Source: Nocardia asteroides (GTDB lineage Bacteria > Actinomycetota > Actinomycetes > Mycobacteriales > Mycobacteriaceae). Taken from it: a DNA stretch of 64,000 nt. Each line of letters opens with the position of its first letter. The first letter of the stretch is position 1. The notes beneath the pieces were generated by a model. That model did no database searches. It saw only the letters and a list, made by a program, of their open reading frames with translations, and was not told where the DNA came from. Both the position numbers and the translations under genes were made by a program. Shown here one piece after another: positions 42,959 through 52,096 of this stretch. Location of the stretch: positions 3,534,001-3,598,000 of the forward strand of contig CP082844.1 in assembly GCA_019930625.1 (NCBI GenBank), in the 5' to 3' direction.

Positions 42959-44389
42959 ATGGGCGGGTTGGGACGATGGCGGCTGCTGGTGATTACGGTT
43001 GTCGAGTTGGTGATCTTCCTCGATACGACGGTGCTGAACGTGGCGCTTCCGGAGATCGGGAGGCACTTCGGCCTGGGTGAAGCCGGTTTGGGCTGGGTGA
43101 CCAACGCCTATCTGCTCGCGTTCGGCGGGTTCATGCTGCTGGGGGGCCGCGTGGCGGACCTGTACGGACCGCGCCGCATGTTCGGGGCCGGGCTGGCGGT
43201 CTTTACCGTCGCGTCCGCGCTGGCCGGATTCGCGGGCACGGCGTGGTTGCTGATCGCCGCGCGTGCCCTGCAGGGCATCGCTGCGGCCGTCGTGATCCCG
43301 GCGCAACTGGCGCTGCTGGCCACGGCGTTCACCGATCCAGCGGCGCGGCGCCGGGCCTTCGGAGTCTGGAGCGCGATGGGCGCCGCGGGCGCGGCGATCG
43401 GCACCGCGGTGGGCGGTCCGCTGACCGACGTCTTCGGTTGGCCGTCGATCTTCCTGATCAACCTGCCGATCGGACTGCTCGCGCTGGCGTTGTTGCGCAA
43501 GCTGCCCGCGGACCCCGCCAGCACGGCCGAGGCGGGACGACTCGATGTGCCGGGCGCGCTCACCGGAACGGGCGCGCTGCTGATCATCGGATACTCGATC
43601 GGCGCGTGGGGCGATCCGGGCCTCCGGCTGCTCGCTTCCGCGCTGCTCGGAGTGGGTGCCGCCCTTTTCGTCGGCTTCCTGGTCATCGAGCTGCGCAGCT
43701 CGCACCCGCTGATGCCGCTGCGGCTGTTCGCGATTCGTCAAGTGAGCGGTTCGGCAGCGGTGAACGCTCTCGTCGGCGCGGCGCACGTGCCCGCGTTCGC
43801 CCTGCTCGCGCTGTATCTGCAGAACACCCAGGGCTACAGTCCGACGGCGTCGGGGCTGGCGGTGTTACCGGTCGCGGTGGTCAACATCGTCGTCTCCCGC
43901 ACCCTCATCCCGTTCGCGCTGGCGAAGCTCGGCCCCCAGGGTGTGCTGGCCGCCGGAATGGCGTTGCAGGCCGCGGCGCTGGCTTGGTTCGCGCGGGTGC
44001 CCGAACACGCCTCTTACCTCGTCGATGTGCTGCCCGGGGCCATCGTGTTCGGCGTCGGTTTGCCTGCCGCGTTCGTCGGCGTCACCGTCCCGGCCGTCAC
44101 GGCGGTGGACGAGACGGATCGGGGCATCGCCGCCGGTGTCGTCAACACCGCGCAGCGGGTCGGAGCCGGGATCGGCGTCACGGCCGTGCTCCTGCTCGCG
44201 CAGACGGTGACCGAAAAAGCGAACGGCTCCTCCGTCGATGGCGTCCGCGCGGGCTTCGCAGCCGCGGCCTTACTGGCGCTGGTCGGTTGCCTGCTCACGG
44301 TTCTGGTGCTGCGGGTCCCGGTTTCCGAGGCCGATGCGGCCGCCGATGTCCTGAACGACGAGACGAATGAGTCCCACCCCCGTCGGTGA
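42959..44389 (+). CDS. DHA2-family MFS exporter
   Basis: 476 residues, ~14 membrane segments. LDTTVLNVALPEIGRHFGL, GGRVADLYGPRRMFGAG (motif A) and AIGTAVGGPLTDVFGW (motif C) place it in the EmrB/QacA group of drug exporters. ATG 42959 follows AAAGGA by 5-6 bases. It is probably repressed by the divergent TetR. Confidence 0.92.
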   Translation: MGGLGRWRLLVITVVELVIFLDTTVLNVALPEIGRHFGLGEAGLGWVTNAYLLAFGGFMLLGGRVADLYGPRRMFGAGLAVFTVASALAGFAGTAWLLIAARALQGIAAAVVIPAQLALLATAFTDPAARRRAFGVWSAMGAAGAAIGTAVGGPLTDVFGWPSIFLINLPIGLLALALLRKLPADPASTAEAGRLDVPGALTGTGALLIIGYSIGAWGDPGLRLLASALLGVGAALFVGFLVIELRSSHPLMPLRLFAIRQVSGSAAVNALVGAAHVPAFALLALYLQNTQGYSPTASGLAVLPVAVVNIVVSRTLIPFALAKLGPQGVLAAGMALQAAALAWFARVPEHASYLVDVLPGAIVFGVGLPAAFVGVTVPAVTAVDETDRGIAAGVVNTAQRVGAGIGVTAVLLLAQTVTEKANGSSVDGVRAGFAAAALLALVGCLLTVLVLRVPVSEADAAADVLNDETNESHPRR

Positions 44390-44547
44390 GCTCCGACACC
44401 ACGCCGGGAGGGCCACCGCGCGGTCGGGCGACAGTGCGCGCGGAACCCGAGCCCGCCATCAGCGCACGGATGCGCTGGTCCGGTTCGCTGGGGGACAGGA
44501 CATCGTGCCCGATCCACGCATGCGCTGGTGACCTGCGCTCGTCGCCA

Positions 44548-44582
44548 CGGCCGGGCCCGCGCGGCGGCTGCGAGCCCGGCCG
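44548..44582. terminator. Hairpin between convergent genes
   Basis: 9-base perfect stem CGGCCGGGC / GCCCGGCCG with a 17-base spacer, placed between the exporter and the mycolyltransferase-like gene, which converge. Confidence 0.4.
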
Positions 44583-44621
44583 TGCGTCGTGCAGGATGAG
44601 CGCGCGGTCGGGAGCCGCTGC

Positions 44622-45575
44622 TCACGCCCCGAGGGCGCGGGCCAGGTGGGGCCAGGAATCGTGCAGGTCCGCCTCGAACTGCCCCCAGGTGTGCGAGCCC
44701 TCCGGGCGGTTGACATGGATCGCCGGTAGCCCGAGCTCGGTGAGACGGTCGGCGAAGGCCGCCGTGCACGAACTCGCGATCGCCTCGATCGGCGGGAAGG
44801 GCAGCCCTCCTCGATCTATCGCCCCCGGAGTGCCGGAGGCGGCGGACAAGTAGATGGTTTTCCCGGCCAGAGCGCCCGCGTTGGCGAAAGCGTCGTGCGC
44901 CCGCCAGACCGCGTCGCCCGGCGATCCCCACATGTTCGCCGGGTTGCCCCCGCCGCGGATGACCTGCGCGCTGACCATCGCGGCGCCTGCGGCGTCAGCG
45001 GCCCAAGGGCACCCGCTGTAGGCCGCCACGGCCTCGTACACCTCGGGCGCCTGAATCGCGAGGTCGACGGCCGAAGCGGCGCTCATCGACACCCCGGCGA
45101 TCGCGTTTCGTCCGTTCGTATCCAGTTCGGAGTCGAGGGTTCCGGGAAGCTCCCGGGTGAGGTAGGTCTGCCATCGGTTTCGCCCCACCGCCGGATCGTC
45201 GGCGAGCCAGTCGGTGTACATGCTGTAGGCCCCGCCGACCGGCATCACCACATTGACGCGCTTGTCGGCGAAGAACGTACGAACGTCCGTGTCGTCCCAC
45301 CACGAGATCCCGTCGACCCCACCGCCGATGCCGGTGAGCAGATACAGCGTGGGCGCGGGGCCGCCACCCGCGGCGCGGATCACCCGATTGGGGACCACCC
45401 GATCCATCGACGGCGAGTAGACATCGATCTGCGAAACCGAGCCTCCGAGCGGAATTTCCCCGACGACGCGGGCCCGCCCGGGCTCGGCTTCGGCAGGTTG
45501 AACGGAAAAGAGGGACACCGCTACCGCGGTCGCCAGCACGCTGACGAGCGCGCCCAAACACCTAGAAGCACTCAC
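44622..45575 (-). CDS. Mycolyltransferase/antigen 85-like secreted esterase
   Basis: 317 residues. Signal peptide (LGALVSVLATAVAVSLFSV, cleavage near AEAEP), then an esterase-D/Ag85 alpha/beta-hydrolase domain. The nucleophile elbow is GVSMSAASAVDLA (Ser near residue 173), GIGGGVDGISWWDDTDV matches the Ag85 oxyanion region, and GSHTWGQFEADL supplies the catalytic His. It probably transfers or hydrolyses mycolates or other esters in the cell envelope. Confidence 0.88.
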   Translation of the reverse strand: MSASRCLGALVSVLATAVAVSLFSVQPAEAEPGRARVVGEIPLGGSVSQIDVYSPSMDRVVPNRVIRAAGGGPAPTLYLLTGIGGGVDGISWWDDTDVRTFFADKRVNVVMPVGGAYSMYTDWLADDPAVGRNRWQTYLTRELPGTLDSELDTNGRNAIAGVSMSAASAVDLAIQAPEVYEAVAAYSGCPWAADAAGAAMVSAQVIRGGGNPANMWGSPGDAVWRAHDAFANAGALAGKTIYLSAASGTPGAIDRGGLPFPPIEAIASSCTAAFADRLTELGLPAIHVNRPEGSHTWGQFEADLHDSWPHLARALGA

Positions 45576-45683
45576 GATTTCGGTGTACCCACCCCGGTCC
45601 GCCGTACTCCATAAGCCGGTACGGATCTCACCGCAGACTACGCGAAAACGTCACGGAACCAGTCTGTTTCGGTGGAAGGCGTC

Positions 45684-46076
45684 TCACAGTTCCGGCTGGT
45701 CCACGCGGTAGGCGGCGGCAAGGGCTACCGCGGCGACGGCCAGTATCAGCCAGCCGCCGGTGACGGGAAAATAGATGACGGTCAGCGGGATTCCGATCGC
45801 GACCAAGTACCAGCCGACGTGGCCCGGTACGCGGCCGGTAGCGCTGAGCGCGTTGCGGGTGAGCGCGCCGATGGCCAACAGCGCGATTCCGCACATCATG
45901 AACCACACGCTGGCATCGCGCGCGAAATAGGCGGGATCGCCGGTGTCGGAGGCCGCCGCCAGGAATCCTTCGGACGCGATGCCGGACCAGTCGTTGGGCT
46001 GGATGAACGCGTACACGAAGTGGATCGCCGCCGTCGCGAAGAGCAGTCGGTGCACCCAGGGGCCGAGGGCGGGCAT
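45684..46076 (-). CDS. Small four-TM membrane protein (DUF6463-like)
   Basis: 130 residues with four hydrophobic segments and the N-terminal WVHRLLFATAAIHFVYAFI typical of DUF6463/DUF4345-like proteins. Its ATG shares one base with the stop of the TetR gene upstream, so the pair is co-translated and this is probably the regulator's main target. Confidence 0.7.
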   Translation of the reverse strand: MPALGPWVHRLLFATAAIHFVYAFIQPNDWSGIASEGFLAAASDTGDPAYFARDASVWFMMCGIALLAIGALTRNALSATGRVPGHVGWYLVAIGIPLTVIYFPVTGGWLILAVAAVALAAAYRVDQPEL

Positions 46077-46621
46077 CAGTTCTCCTTCCGGATCGCCAGT
46101 CGCAGCACCAAGGCATAGATATCGGCGATCTCTTTCGCGGGAAGTGGTGGAATCACCTGCTGGGCCCCGACGAGTGCGAGGTAGAGCAGGCGCGCCAACG
46201 GTTCGATCTCCTCGTTGTTCTCGTGGAGATCGCGCAACAGTGACTCGAGGTATTCGACCCGCCTCCGGTCCACGCGCTGCTGGAGCCGGTACACCTCCGG
46301 GTCCTGCATCGCCCAGGAGCGCATGGCGATCTCCACTGCGTTGTCCGCGTCCTGATCTGCGAGTACGAGGTCCGTCAGCCGGGCGAGCTTGTCGCGTGCG
46401 GGGGCGTCGCCTGCCTCGGTTTCGGTGATATACCGGCCGGTGTACACGGATTCGAAGTGTTCGAGCAGGTCGGTCTTGTACCCGGACATGCCCCGGAAAT
46501 GGTGGTAGAACGACCCTTTCGTGAGGCCGAGGTCGGCGCACAAACGCTTCACGGTGAGCGCCCGCGCCCCGTCCTCGGCCAGCACCGCCAACCCGGCGTC
46601 GAGCCAATCCCGCTTGCTCAT
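46076..46621 (-). CDS. TetR-family regulator
   Basis: 181 residues from ATG 46621 (AGGAGG 4-5 bases upstream). HTH RALTVKRLCADLGLTKGSFYHHFRG; C-terminal TetR_C with AVEIAMRSWAMQDPEVYRLQQRVDRRRVEYLESLL. It is first in an operon with the small membrane protein; a palindrome lies upstream. Confidence 0.92.
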   Translation of the reverse strand: MSKRDWLDAGLAVLAEDGARALTVKRLCADLGLTKGSFYHHFRGMSGYKTDLLEHFESVYTGRYITETEAGDAPARDKLARLTDLVLADQDADNAVEIAMRSWAMQDPEVYRLQQRVDRRRVEYLESLLRDLHENNEEIEPLARLLYLALVGAQQVIPPLPAKEIADIYALVLRLAIRKEN

Positions 46622-46649
46622 CCGACCTCCTCGACCCTCGAGGCCGAAC

Positions 46650-46668
46650 ATACCATACCGTATGGGAT
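46650..46668. promoter_or_regulatory. Probable TetR autoregulatory operator
   Basis: ATACCATACCGTATGGGAT, with perfect CCATAC-C-GTATGG core, sits 29-47 bases upstream of the TetR start and 14 bases from the end of the DoxX-like gene. Confidence 0.6.
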
Positions 46669-46681
46669 GGATGCGAATGCC

Positions 46682-47224
46682 TCAGGCTGTCGTGCGGTCG
46701 CCGGCCCTATTCGCCTGGAAGTCGAGGCCTCGGCCTCCTCGGCGGGGGAGTTTCAGCACCCCGGCCGCCCACAGGGCAACGCCGATGTACAGCACCTGCT
46801 CCGGGATACGCGCCCACAGTGGCGTCGCGGGCGCGCCGTTGAACGGGACGTCGCTGACGGCTACGTAGATGTTGGCGGGCAGCATCACGACGAACAAGGC
46901 AGCCAGTCCCACCCCTGCGGGCCGGCGCGTGCGTGTGAGGAACAGGCCCACGGCACCGAGCAGTTCCAAAACGCCGGTCAGGTAGATCATCGCGCCGGGG
47001 AACGGTACGAACGGCGGCACCATCGGGAGGAGATCGGCATGGGTCGGGGCGGGGGAGTCCGCGAACGACTCCGGCAGGAAATGCGTTGTGCCGGTCATGA
47101 TCAGCATCACGCCGAGGGCGTAGGCGCCGCAGGTGGGCCACGCGGCGAATCGGCGTGCGCCGAGGGCGCCTGCCGCACGCAGGACGAGCAGGCTGGTCAG
47201 CAGAACGAGGAGTGTTTCCATCAT
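46682..47224 (-). CDS. DoxX-like membrane protein
   Basis: 180 residues with four to five membrane segments. GVMLIMTGTTHFLPESF and MIYLTGVLELLGAVGLFL are typical of the DoxX family. It is the last gene of a three-gene operon; its start overlaps the ABA4-like stop by four bases. Confidence 0.82.
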   Translation of the reverse strand: MMETLLVLLTSLLVLRAAGALGARRFAAWPTCGAYALGVMLIMTGTTHFLPESFADSPAPTHADLLPMVPPFVPFPGAMIYLTGVLELLGAVGLFLTRTRRPAGVGLAALFVVMLPANIYVAVSDVPFNGAPATPLWARIPEQVLYIGVALWAAGVLKLPRRGGRGLDFQANRAGDRTTA

Positions 47225-47667
47225 GCCTCCGTGGGGACGGTCCGGCCGGGCGCCGGTGTGGTGGTGAGTCGGATGAGCAGGTAGATCAGGACGCCGATCG
47301 GCGCGAACAGGATGGTGAGCACGAGCAGCGGGCTGATCAGCAGCGGTGTGCGTCCGCGGGCGCGGCTGTCCAGGAAGATCCAGCGTCCGAGGAACAAATC
47401 GAAGGCCACGAAGTGCGCCCATGCCGCCGCGGCCCCGGAGCTTTCACCGAGAACGGTTTGCAGCCCAGGCAGATTCGGGTTGATCAACGTCTCGGCGAAC
47501 GAGCCGAACTCGGGCACGATCAGTGCCGCGTAGACGATCAGGGGCGGGAGGCAGATGAGCGGTGACGCGACGATCGCACCGGTCCGCCGCCACGTCGGCG
47601 CCAGGACCATCAGTGCCCAGAACGGCGCCGCCAACCAGAAGGTGATGTCGAAGAGCGATTCCGTCAT
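47221..47667 (-). CDS. ABA4-like (DUF4281) membrane protein
   Basis: 148 residues with four membrane segments. FWLAAPFWALMVLAPTWRRT and AWAHFVAFDLFLGRWIFLDSR match the ABA4-like/DUF4281 family, known from plant neoxanthin synthesis and of unknown role in bacteria. It is coupled to both neighbours by four-base overlaps. Confidence 0.85.
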   Translation of the reverse strand: MTESLFDITFWLAAPFWALMVLAPTWRRTGAIVASPLICLPPLIVYAALIVPEFGSFAETLINPNLPGLQTVLGESSGAAAAWAHFVAFDLFLGRWIFLDSRARGRTPLLISPLLVLTILFAPIGVLIYLLIRLTTTPAPGRTVPTEA

Positions 47668-48626
47668 CGGCTCGCTCCTGCGGGAAGTGTGTTCACCACA
47701 ACGGCTTTCGAGCGCACCGCCATGGCTGTGGACACGATTGCGGCGAGAGTGATGACGGCGAAGGCGAGAAGAGTCGCCGCGTCGGGATGGACCACCGACT
47801 GTCCGCGCAACGCTTGCCAGGTCAGCACCGCGAGCAGCGCGGCGTAGGTCGCCGCCGCGACCGTGACGAGCCTTCGCCTGGTATCCGCCGATCGCAGAAC
47901 CGGAATGCGGCGTGAGCCGTACTCGACGGCGAGCAGAACCAGCGGAATGACCTGCAACGCATGCATCCCGAGGAAATGGGGGATGCGCAGGTCGCCTCCG
48001 GCGGTACTCCAGCCGAGTATGGGCAACCCCGGCCCGCCGTCGGGAAGCCCGACGGTATGGGCGCCGCTGATCGAGCTGCCCGCGGCTCGTTGCTCGGGTG
48101 TCGGTCCGACCATCAACATCCCTAGTGCGGCGCCCGCGAGCGACAGGACGGCGCCGTAGCGGATCGCCGCGTTGCGGGCGGGGTCGCTCGCCGGGTCGAC
48201 GAACACCGCCGCGGACGCGATCAGTGTGGCCACCCAGACGACCACGATCGAGGAGCCCATGATCTCCCACAGCGCCGCGTTCAACGGCGTCGTGAAATTG
48301 AAGTGGCTGGTCGTGCCCCGCACGATCTGGGTGGTGATGACCAGCAACTCCACCGCCAGGCCGAGCGCCGCGACCGTCCCGGCCCACCAGGCGACGCGGC
48401 GCCAGCGAGTGAGCTGGGCGATCAACCACGCCCACGTCACGGCGTAGATCAACACCGAGAGGGCGAATTTCGCGGATTTGGCCCAAATCGGCAGCCCGGT
48501 CAGGGTGCGGTCATCGACGACGATGCCCGCGATCGACCACACGACCAGGAGTGCCATCGCGACGGCGAGCAGCATCAGCGGGCGGTGCCAGGAGAGGGCG
48601 GGGAAGCGCCGGAAGAGGGTAGTCAC
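47664..48626 (-). CDS. Polytopic membrane protein of an ABA4-like operon
   Basis: 320 residues from GTG 48626 (GAAAGG 9 bases upstream), ~9 membrane segments. LTGLPIWAKSAKFALSVLIYAVTWAWL and RIPHFLGMHALQVIPLVLL are recurring features in proteins encoded beside ABA4-like genes. Function unknown. It is the first gene of the operon, divergent from the MerR regulator. Confidence 0.75.
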   Translation of the reverse strand: MTTLFRRFPALSWHRPLMLLAVAMALLVVWSIAGIVVDDRTLTGLPIWAKSAKFALSVLIYAVTWAWLIAQLTRWRRVAWWAGTVAALGLAVELLVITTQIVRGTTSHFNFTTPLNAALWEIMGSSIVVVWVATLIASAAVFVDPASDPARNAAIRYGAVLSLAGAALGMLMVGPTPEQRAAGSSISGAHTVGLPDGGPGLPILGWSTAGGDLRIPHFLGMHALQVIPLVLLAVEYGSRRIPVLRSADTRRRLVTVAAATYAALLAVLTWQALRGQSVVHPDAATLLAFAVITLAAIVSTAMAVRSKAVVVNTLPAGASR

Positions 48627-48649
48627 GCACAGGGCCTTTCGGGAACTAG

Positions 48650-48699
48650 CACTATCGATAGTGAAACTATCAGTAAGATTATGGATAGCGGTACTATCC
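48650..48699. promoter_or_regulatory. Two palindromes in the MerR divergent promoter
   Basis: CACTATCGATAGTG (48650-48663, perfect) and GGATAG-CGGTA-CTATCC (48683-48699, perfect 6-5-6) share the ACTATC half-site. They lie between the ABA4-like operon and the MerR gene. Confidence 0.6.
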
Positions 48700-48733
48700 A
48701 CTGTCAAGATGTCGACCGAGCCCGAGGAGTCCG

Positions 48734-49387
48734 ATGCGGATCGCCGAACTCAGCCGCGCCAGCGGTGTTTCTCCCGCGACGATCAAGTACTACGTGCGGG
48801 AAGGCCTGCTGCCGTCCGGCGTGCGAACCCACCGCAACCAGGCCGAATACAGCGAGGCGCACGTGAGTCGGCTGCGGCTGATCCGGGCACTGGTGGATAT
48901 CGGCGGCGTGTCCATCGAAGCGGCGAGGGAACTGCTCGCGGCGCTCGACAGCGGCAACCTGTCCGCGCGCGATTCCCTCGGTCATGTGCAGTACGCGCTG
49001 GGTGGGCGGCGCTCTCCGGTCGCCGACGAGCAGCGGGCGGCCGCCGCCGAGGACGTCGCGGCACTGCTGGACGGGCGCGGCTGGCGAATCCACGACGAGA
49101 GCCCGGCCCTCGGCACCCTCATCGATGTCTGCGCCGCGCTGCGCCAGCTCGGCCACGGTGACGTGGTCGGCGCGCTGGACGACTACGCGGGCGCCAGCGA
49201 GGCCATCGCCGCCACCGACCTCGCCCTGGTCCGCAACGAACCCGCCGTCGAGCGGATGACCGAAACCGCGATCGTCGGAACGATCTTGGGTGACACCCTG
49301 CTCGCCGCACTGCGCCGGCTGGCGCAAGAGCATCTCTCCCGCACGCTGTTGCCGCCGGACGACGCTTCCGGCCGCACCGAGGTTTAG
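48734..49387 (+). CDS. MerR-family regulator
   Basis: 217 residues. The N-terminal MerR winged HTH reads MRIAELSRASGVSPATIKYYVREGLLP, and HVSRLRLIRALVDIGGVSIEAARELL follows. The C-terminal ~120 residues are helical and lack a Cys-rich metal loop, so it more likely senses an organic ligand or stress. It probably controls the divergent membrane-protein operon. Confidence 0.92.
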   Translation: MRIAELSRASGVSPATIKYYVREGLLPSGVRTHRNQAEYSEAHVSRLRLIRALVDIGGVSIEAARELLAALDSGNLSARDSLGHVQYALGGRRSPVADEQRAAAAEDVAALLDGRGWRIHDESPALGTLIDVCAALRQLGHGDVVGALDDYAGASEAIAATDLALVRNEPAVERMTETAIVGTILGDTLLAALRRLAQEHLSRTLLPPDDASGRTEV

Positions 49388-49445
49388 CGCAGCCCTCGCG
49401 CGGCATGACGGGAACAGGATCATTCGACCGAAAGGAGAGGCGCTC

Positions 49446-50012
49446 ATGGCCGATCAGCTGGATGGGACGCGGGTCCTGATCATCACCTCGAACGCGGGAG
49501 TGGAGCGGGACGAACTGCTGGTGCCGCGCGACGAACTGCGTCAGCGCGGCGCGCGGGTCACCCATGCCGCGCCGAAGCGCGAGCAGGTGCAGACTTTCCG
49601 CCACGACACGGAGAAAGACGCTGCTGTACAACCGGATTCGTCGTTGCACGAGGTTTCCGTGGACGACTTCGACGTGCTCGTGGTGCCCGGCGGCACGGTG
49701 AACGCGGACAAGCTGCGGGTCACCGACCGGGCGATCGAGCTGGCCAAGGAGTTCGCGGGCGCGGGCAAGCCGATCGCCGCGATCTGCCACGGCCCCTGGC
49801 TGCTCGTGAACGCGGAGCTGGTGTCCGGCAAGACGCTGACCTCGTACTTCTCGCTCCGGGCCGACATCGTCAACGCGGGCGGCGCGTGGGTCGACGAACC
49901 GGCGGTCCGCTCCGCCGAGGGCGGGTGGACGCTGCTCACCTCCCGCAACCCGGGTGATCTCCCCGATTTCGTCCATGCCATTACGCGGGAAGTGGTACCT
50001 GCCTCCCGGTGA
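49446..50012 (+). CDS. DJ-1/PfpI protein (YhbO/protease I-like)
   Basis: 188 residues. The nucleophile Cys lies in IAAICHGPWLLVNAELV, with Glu in ERDELLVPRDELRQRG and the family start RVLIITSNAGVERDEL. Relatives act as deglycases/chaperones under stress. AAAGGAGAG lies before the ATG. Confidence 0.9.
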   Translation: MADQLDGTRVLIITSNAGVERDELLVPRDELRQRGARVTHAAPKREQVQTFRHDTEKDAAVQPDSSLHEVSVDDFDVLVVPGGTVNADKLRVTDRAIELAKEFAGAGKPIAAICHGPWLLVNAELVSGKTLTSYFSLRADIVNAGGAWVDEPAVRSAEGGWTLLTSRNPGDLPDFVHAITREVVPASR

Positions 50013-50021
50013 TGCACTGGT

Positions 50022-50693
50022 TCACTTGTCCGGCAATGGTTCTCGCGGGTCGATCGCGATGCCCAGATCGCGGAGCCGGTTGTCGATGAGCAGCCAGCAT
50101 TCGGTGGTCAGGCGGTCGACGAGGGCGGACTCGGTGGTGTCGTGGTGTTCCAGCCACCAGCGCACCGAGGCGTCGACCAGACCCAGCAGGGCGACCACCA
50201 GCCGGTCCGCGGCCATCGGGTCGGCCCCGAACTCCGGCAGGTAGCGCGCCGCCGCCGCGGAGATCTCGGCGGCGAAAGCGCTTCCGCCGACGCGCGGCTC
50301 GTTGCGGCCCCGCCGGTAATCGCGTCCGACCAGGAAGCGATACAGATTGGGGTGCTCGGCGGCCCACCGTACGTGCTGGGCCAATGGCTCGCGGATGACG
50401 TCCAGTGGCGTGCCGTGCACCGCCAATCGCGCCCGGATCCGCTCGGTCAGATCGTGGTGCGCGTACCGGGCGACCGCCAAGTCCAGCTCTTCCTTGCTGG
50501 CGAAGTGTCGATAGACATGTGTTCGGGCCAGTCCGGCCCGGTCGGCGATCCGGCCGGTCAGCGCGTGCGGACCGTCCTCCTCGATCGCCGCTATCGCGGC
50601 TTGCACGATGGCGCGGCGGCGCTCGTCGCGGCCGGGCCGATTGCTGGTGGAACGCCGAGCGTCGGCGGTGTCCACCCAGGGTTGTCGTGCCAC
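50022..50693 (-). CDS. TetR-family regulator (acyl-CoA/fatty-acid type)
   Basis: 223 residues from GTG 50693 (a TTG at 50717 is less likely). HTH ALTGRIADRAGLARTHVYRHFASKEELD; the C-terminal domain has VVALLGLVDASVRWWLEHH. It is divergent from an acyl-CoA dehydrogenase, with two identical-spacing operators between them, so it probably senses an acyl-CoA or fatty acid (inference). Confidence 0.9.
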   Translation of the reverse strand: MARQPWVDTADARRSTSNRPGRDERRRAIVQAAIAAIEEDGPHALTGRIADRAGLARTHVYRHFASKEELDLAVARYAHHDLTERIRARLAVHGTPLDVIREPLAQHVRWAAEHPNLYRFLVGRDYRRGRNEPRVGGSAFAAEISAAAARYLPEFGADPMAADRLVVALLGLVDASVRWWLEHHDTTESALVDRLTTECWLLIDNRLRDLGIAIDPREPLPDK

Positions 50694-50723
50694 AGGGTGA
50701 GCGTATCCGCCGGGCAATCCGGT

Positions 50724-50765
50724 GGTACACCTTGTACCCGGTCAGCTATTGGTACACACTGTACC
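50724..50765. promoter_or_regulatory. Twin TetR operators GGTACA-N3-TGTACC
   Basis: Two perfect 6-3-6 inverted repeats, at 50724-50738 and 50751-50765, have centres 27 bases apart in the divergent promoter of the TetR and acyl-CoA dehydrogenase genes. Confidence 0.72.
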
Positions 50766-50804
50766 CGTAACTATCGGTATCAGACTTTCGCAAGGACACC
50801 CCCG

Positions 50805-51950
50805 ATGACGACCTGCCGGTCCGCCTGGCTCGACGACGACCTGGACGCCCTGCGCGAGCTCGCCCGCTCGTTCTTCGCGAAGGAGTTGACGCCGAACATC
50901 GACAAGTTCATCGAGCAGCACCACGTCGACCGCGACTTCTGGACCAAGGCGGGCGCGCTCGGCCTGCTGTGCGCGTCGATCCCGGAGGAGTACGGCGGTG
51001 GCGGCGGCACCTTCGCGCACGAGGCCGTGCTCATCGAGGAGCAGGCCAAGGCGTTCGACACCTCCTGGGGCGCCACCTTGCACAGCGGGATCGTCGCGCA
51101 CTACCTGCTGCACTACGGCACCGAAGAGCAGAAACGGCAGTGGCTGCCCAAGATGGCCACCGGCGAGGTCGTCGGCGCGATCGCCATGACCGAGCCGGGT
51201 ACGGGATCGGATCTGCAGAACGTCAAGACCAAGGCGATCCGCGAGGGCGACGAGTACGTCGTGAACGGCTCGAAGACCTTCATCACCAACGGCAGCCAAG
51301 CCGATCTCGTCATCGTGGTCGCCAAGACCGACACCAGCGCGGGCGCCGCGGGGATCTCGCTGATCCTGGTGGAGGCCGACCGGCCGGGCTTCCGGCGCGG
51401 ACGGGTGCTGGACAAGGTGGGCCAGAAAGGTCAGGACACCTCGGAGCTGTTCTTCGAGGACGTCCGCGTCCCGGTGTCCAACCTGCTCGGCACTCGGGAA
51501 GGGCAGGGCTTCGTCCAGCTGATGCAGCAGCTTCCGCAGGAACGGCTGATCATCGCCGTCGGATCGGTGGCGGGCATGGAGGCCGCGCTGGAGGCGACGT
51601 TGCGCTACACCAAGGAGCGGCACGCCTTCGGCAAGCCGGTGTTCGCGTTCCAGAACACCAAGTTCAAGCTCGCCGAGGTGGCCACAGAAACCCGGGTGGC
51701 CCGGGTCTTCCTGGACGATTGCATCGCGCGGCACCTCCGTGGGGAGCTGGACATCCCGACCGTCGCCATGGCCAAGTGGTGGACCACCGACCGCGCCATG
51801 TCGGTGGCCGACGAATGCCTACAGCTGCACGGCGGCTACGGCTACATGACCGAATACCCGATCTCGCGGATGTGGACCGACAGCCGCGTGCAGAAGATCT
51901 ACGGCGGCACCAACGAGATCATGAAGGAGATCATCGCCCGCAGCCTGTGA
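50805..51950 (+). CDS. Acyl-CoA dehydrogenase
   Basis: 381-residue FAD flavoprotein. Landmarks are AMTEPGTGSDLQNVKTKAI and NGSKTFITNGSQADLVIVVAKT (FAD/substrate), ERHAFGKPVFAFQNTKFKLAEV, LQLHGGYGYMTEYPISRMW, and the C-terminal catalytic-base segment KIYGGTNEIMKEIIARSL (the Glu of GGTNEI). It oxidises an acyl-CoA in beta-oxidation or branched-chain degradation; chain length is unknown. Confidence 0.95.
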   Translation: MTTCRSAWLDDDLDALRELARSFFAKELTPNIDKFIEQHHVDRDFWTKAGALGLLCASIPEEYGGGGGTFAHEAVLIEEQAKAFDTSWGATLHSGIVAHYLLHYGTEEQKRQWLPKMATGEVVGAIAMTEPGTGSDLQNVKTKAIREGDEYVVNGSKTFITNGSQADLVIVVAKTDTSAGAAGISLILVEADRPGFRRGRVLDKVGQKGQDTSELFFEDVRVPVSNLLGTREGQGFVQLMQQLPQERLIIAVGSVAGMEAALEATLRYTKERHAFGKPVFAFQNTKFKLAEVATETRVARVFLDDCIARHLRGELDIPTVAMAKWWTTDRAMSVADECLQLHGGYGYMTEYPISRMWTDSRVQKIYGGTNEIMKEIIARSL

Positions 51951-52096
51951 CCCTCCCGCGGCCGACGGTGTTGGCAAACTGTCAACACTCTGTCGGCGCG
52001 CGCGTTCGAGGGCCTACGCTTCGGTGACGTCCACCACGGTGGCCGTGGCAGAGGCAACGAGGTGCCGGTCACCTCCGGCGTGAAGGGACGGTTGCG

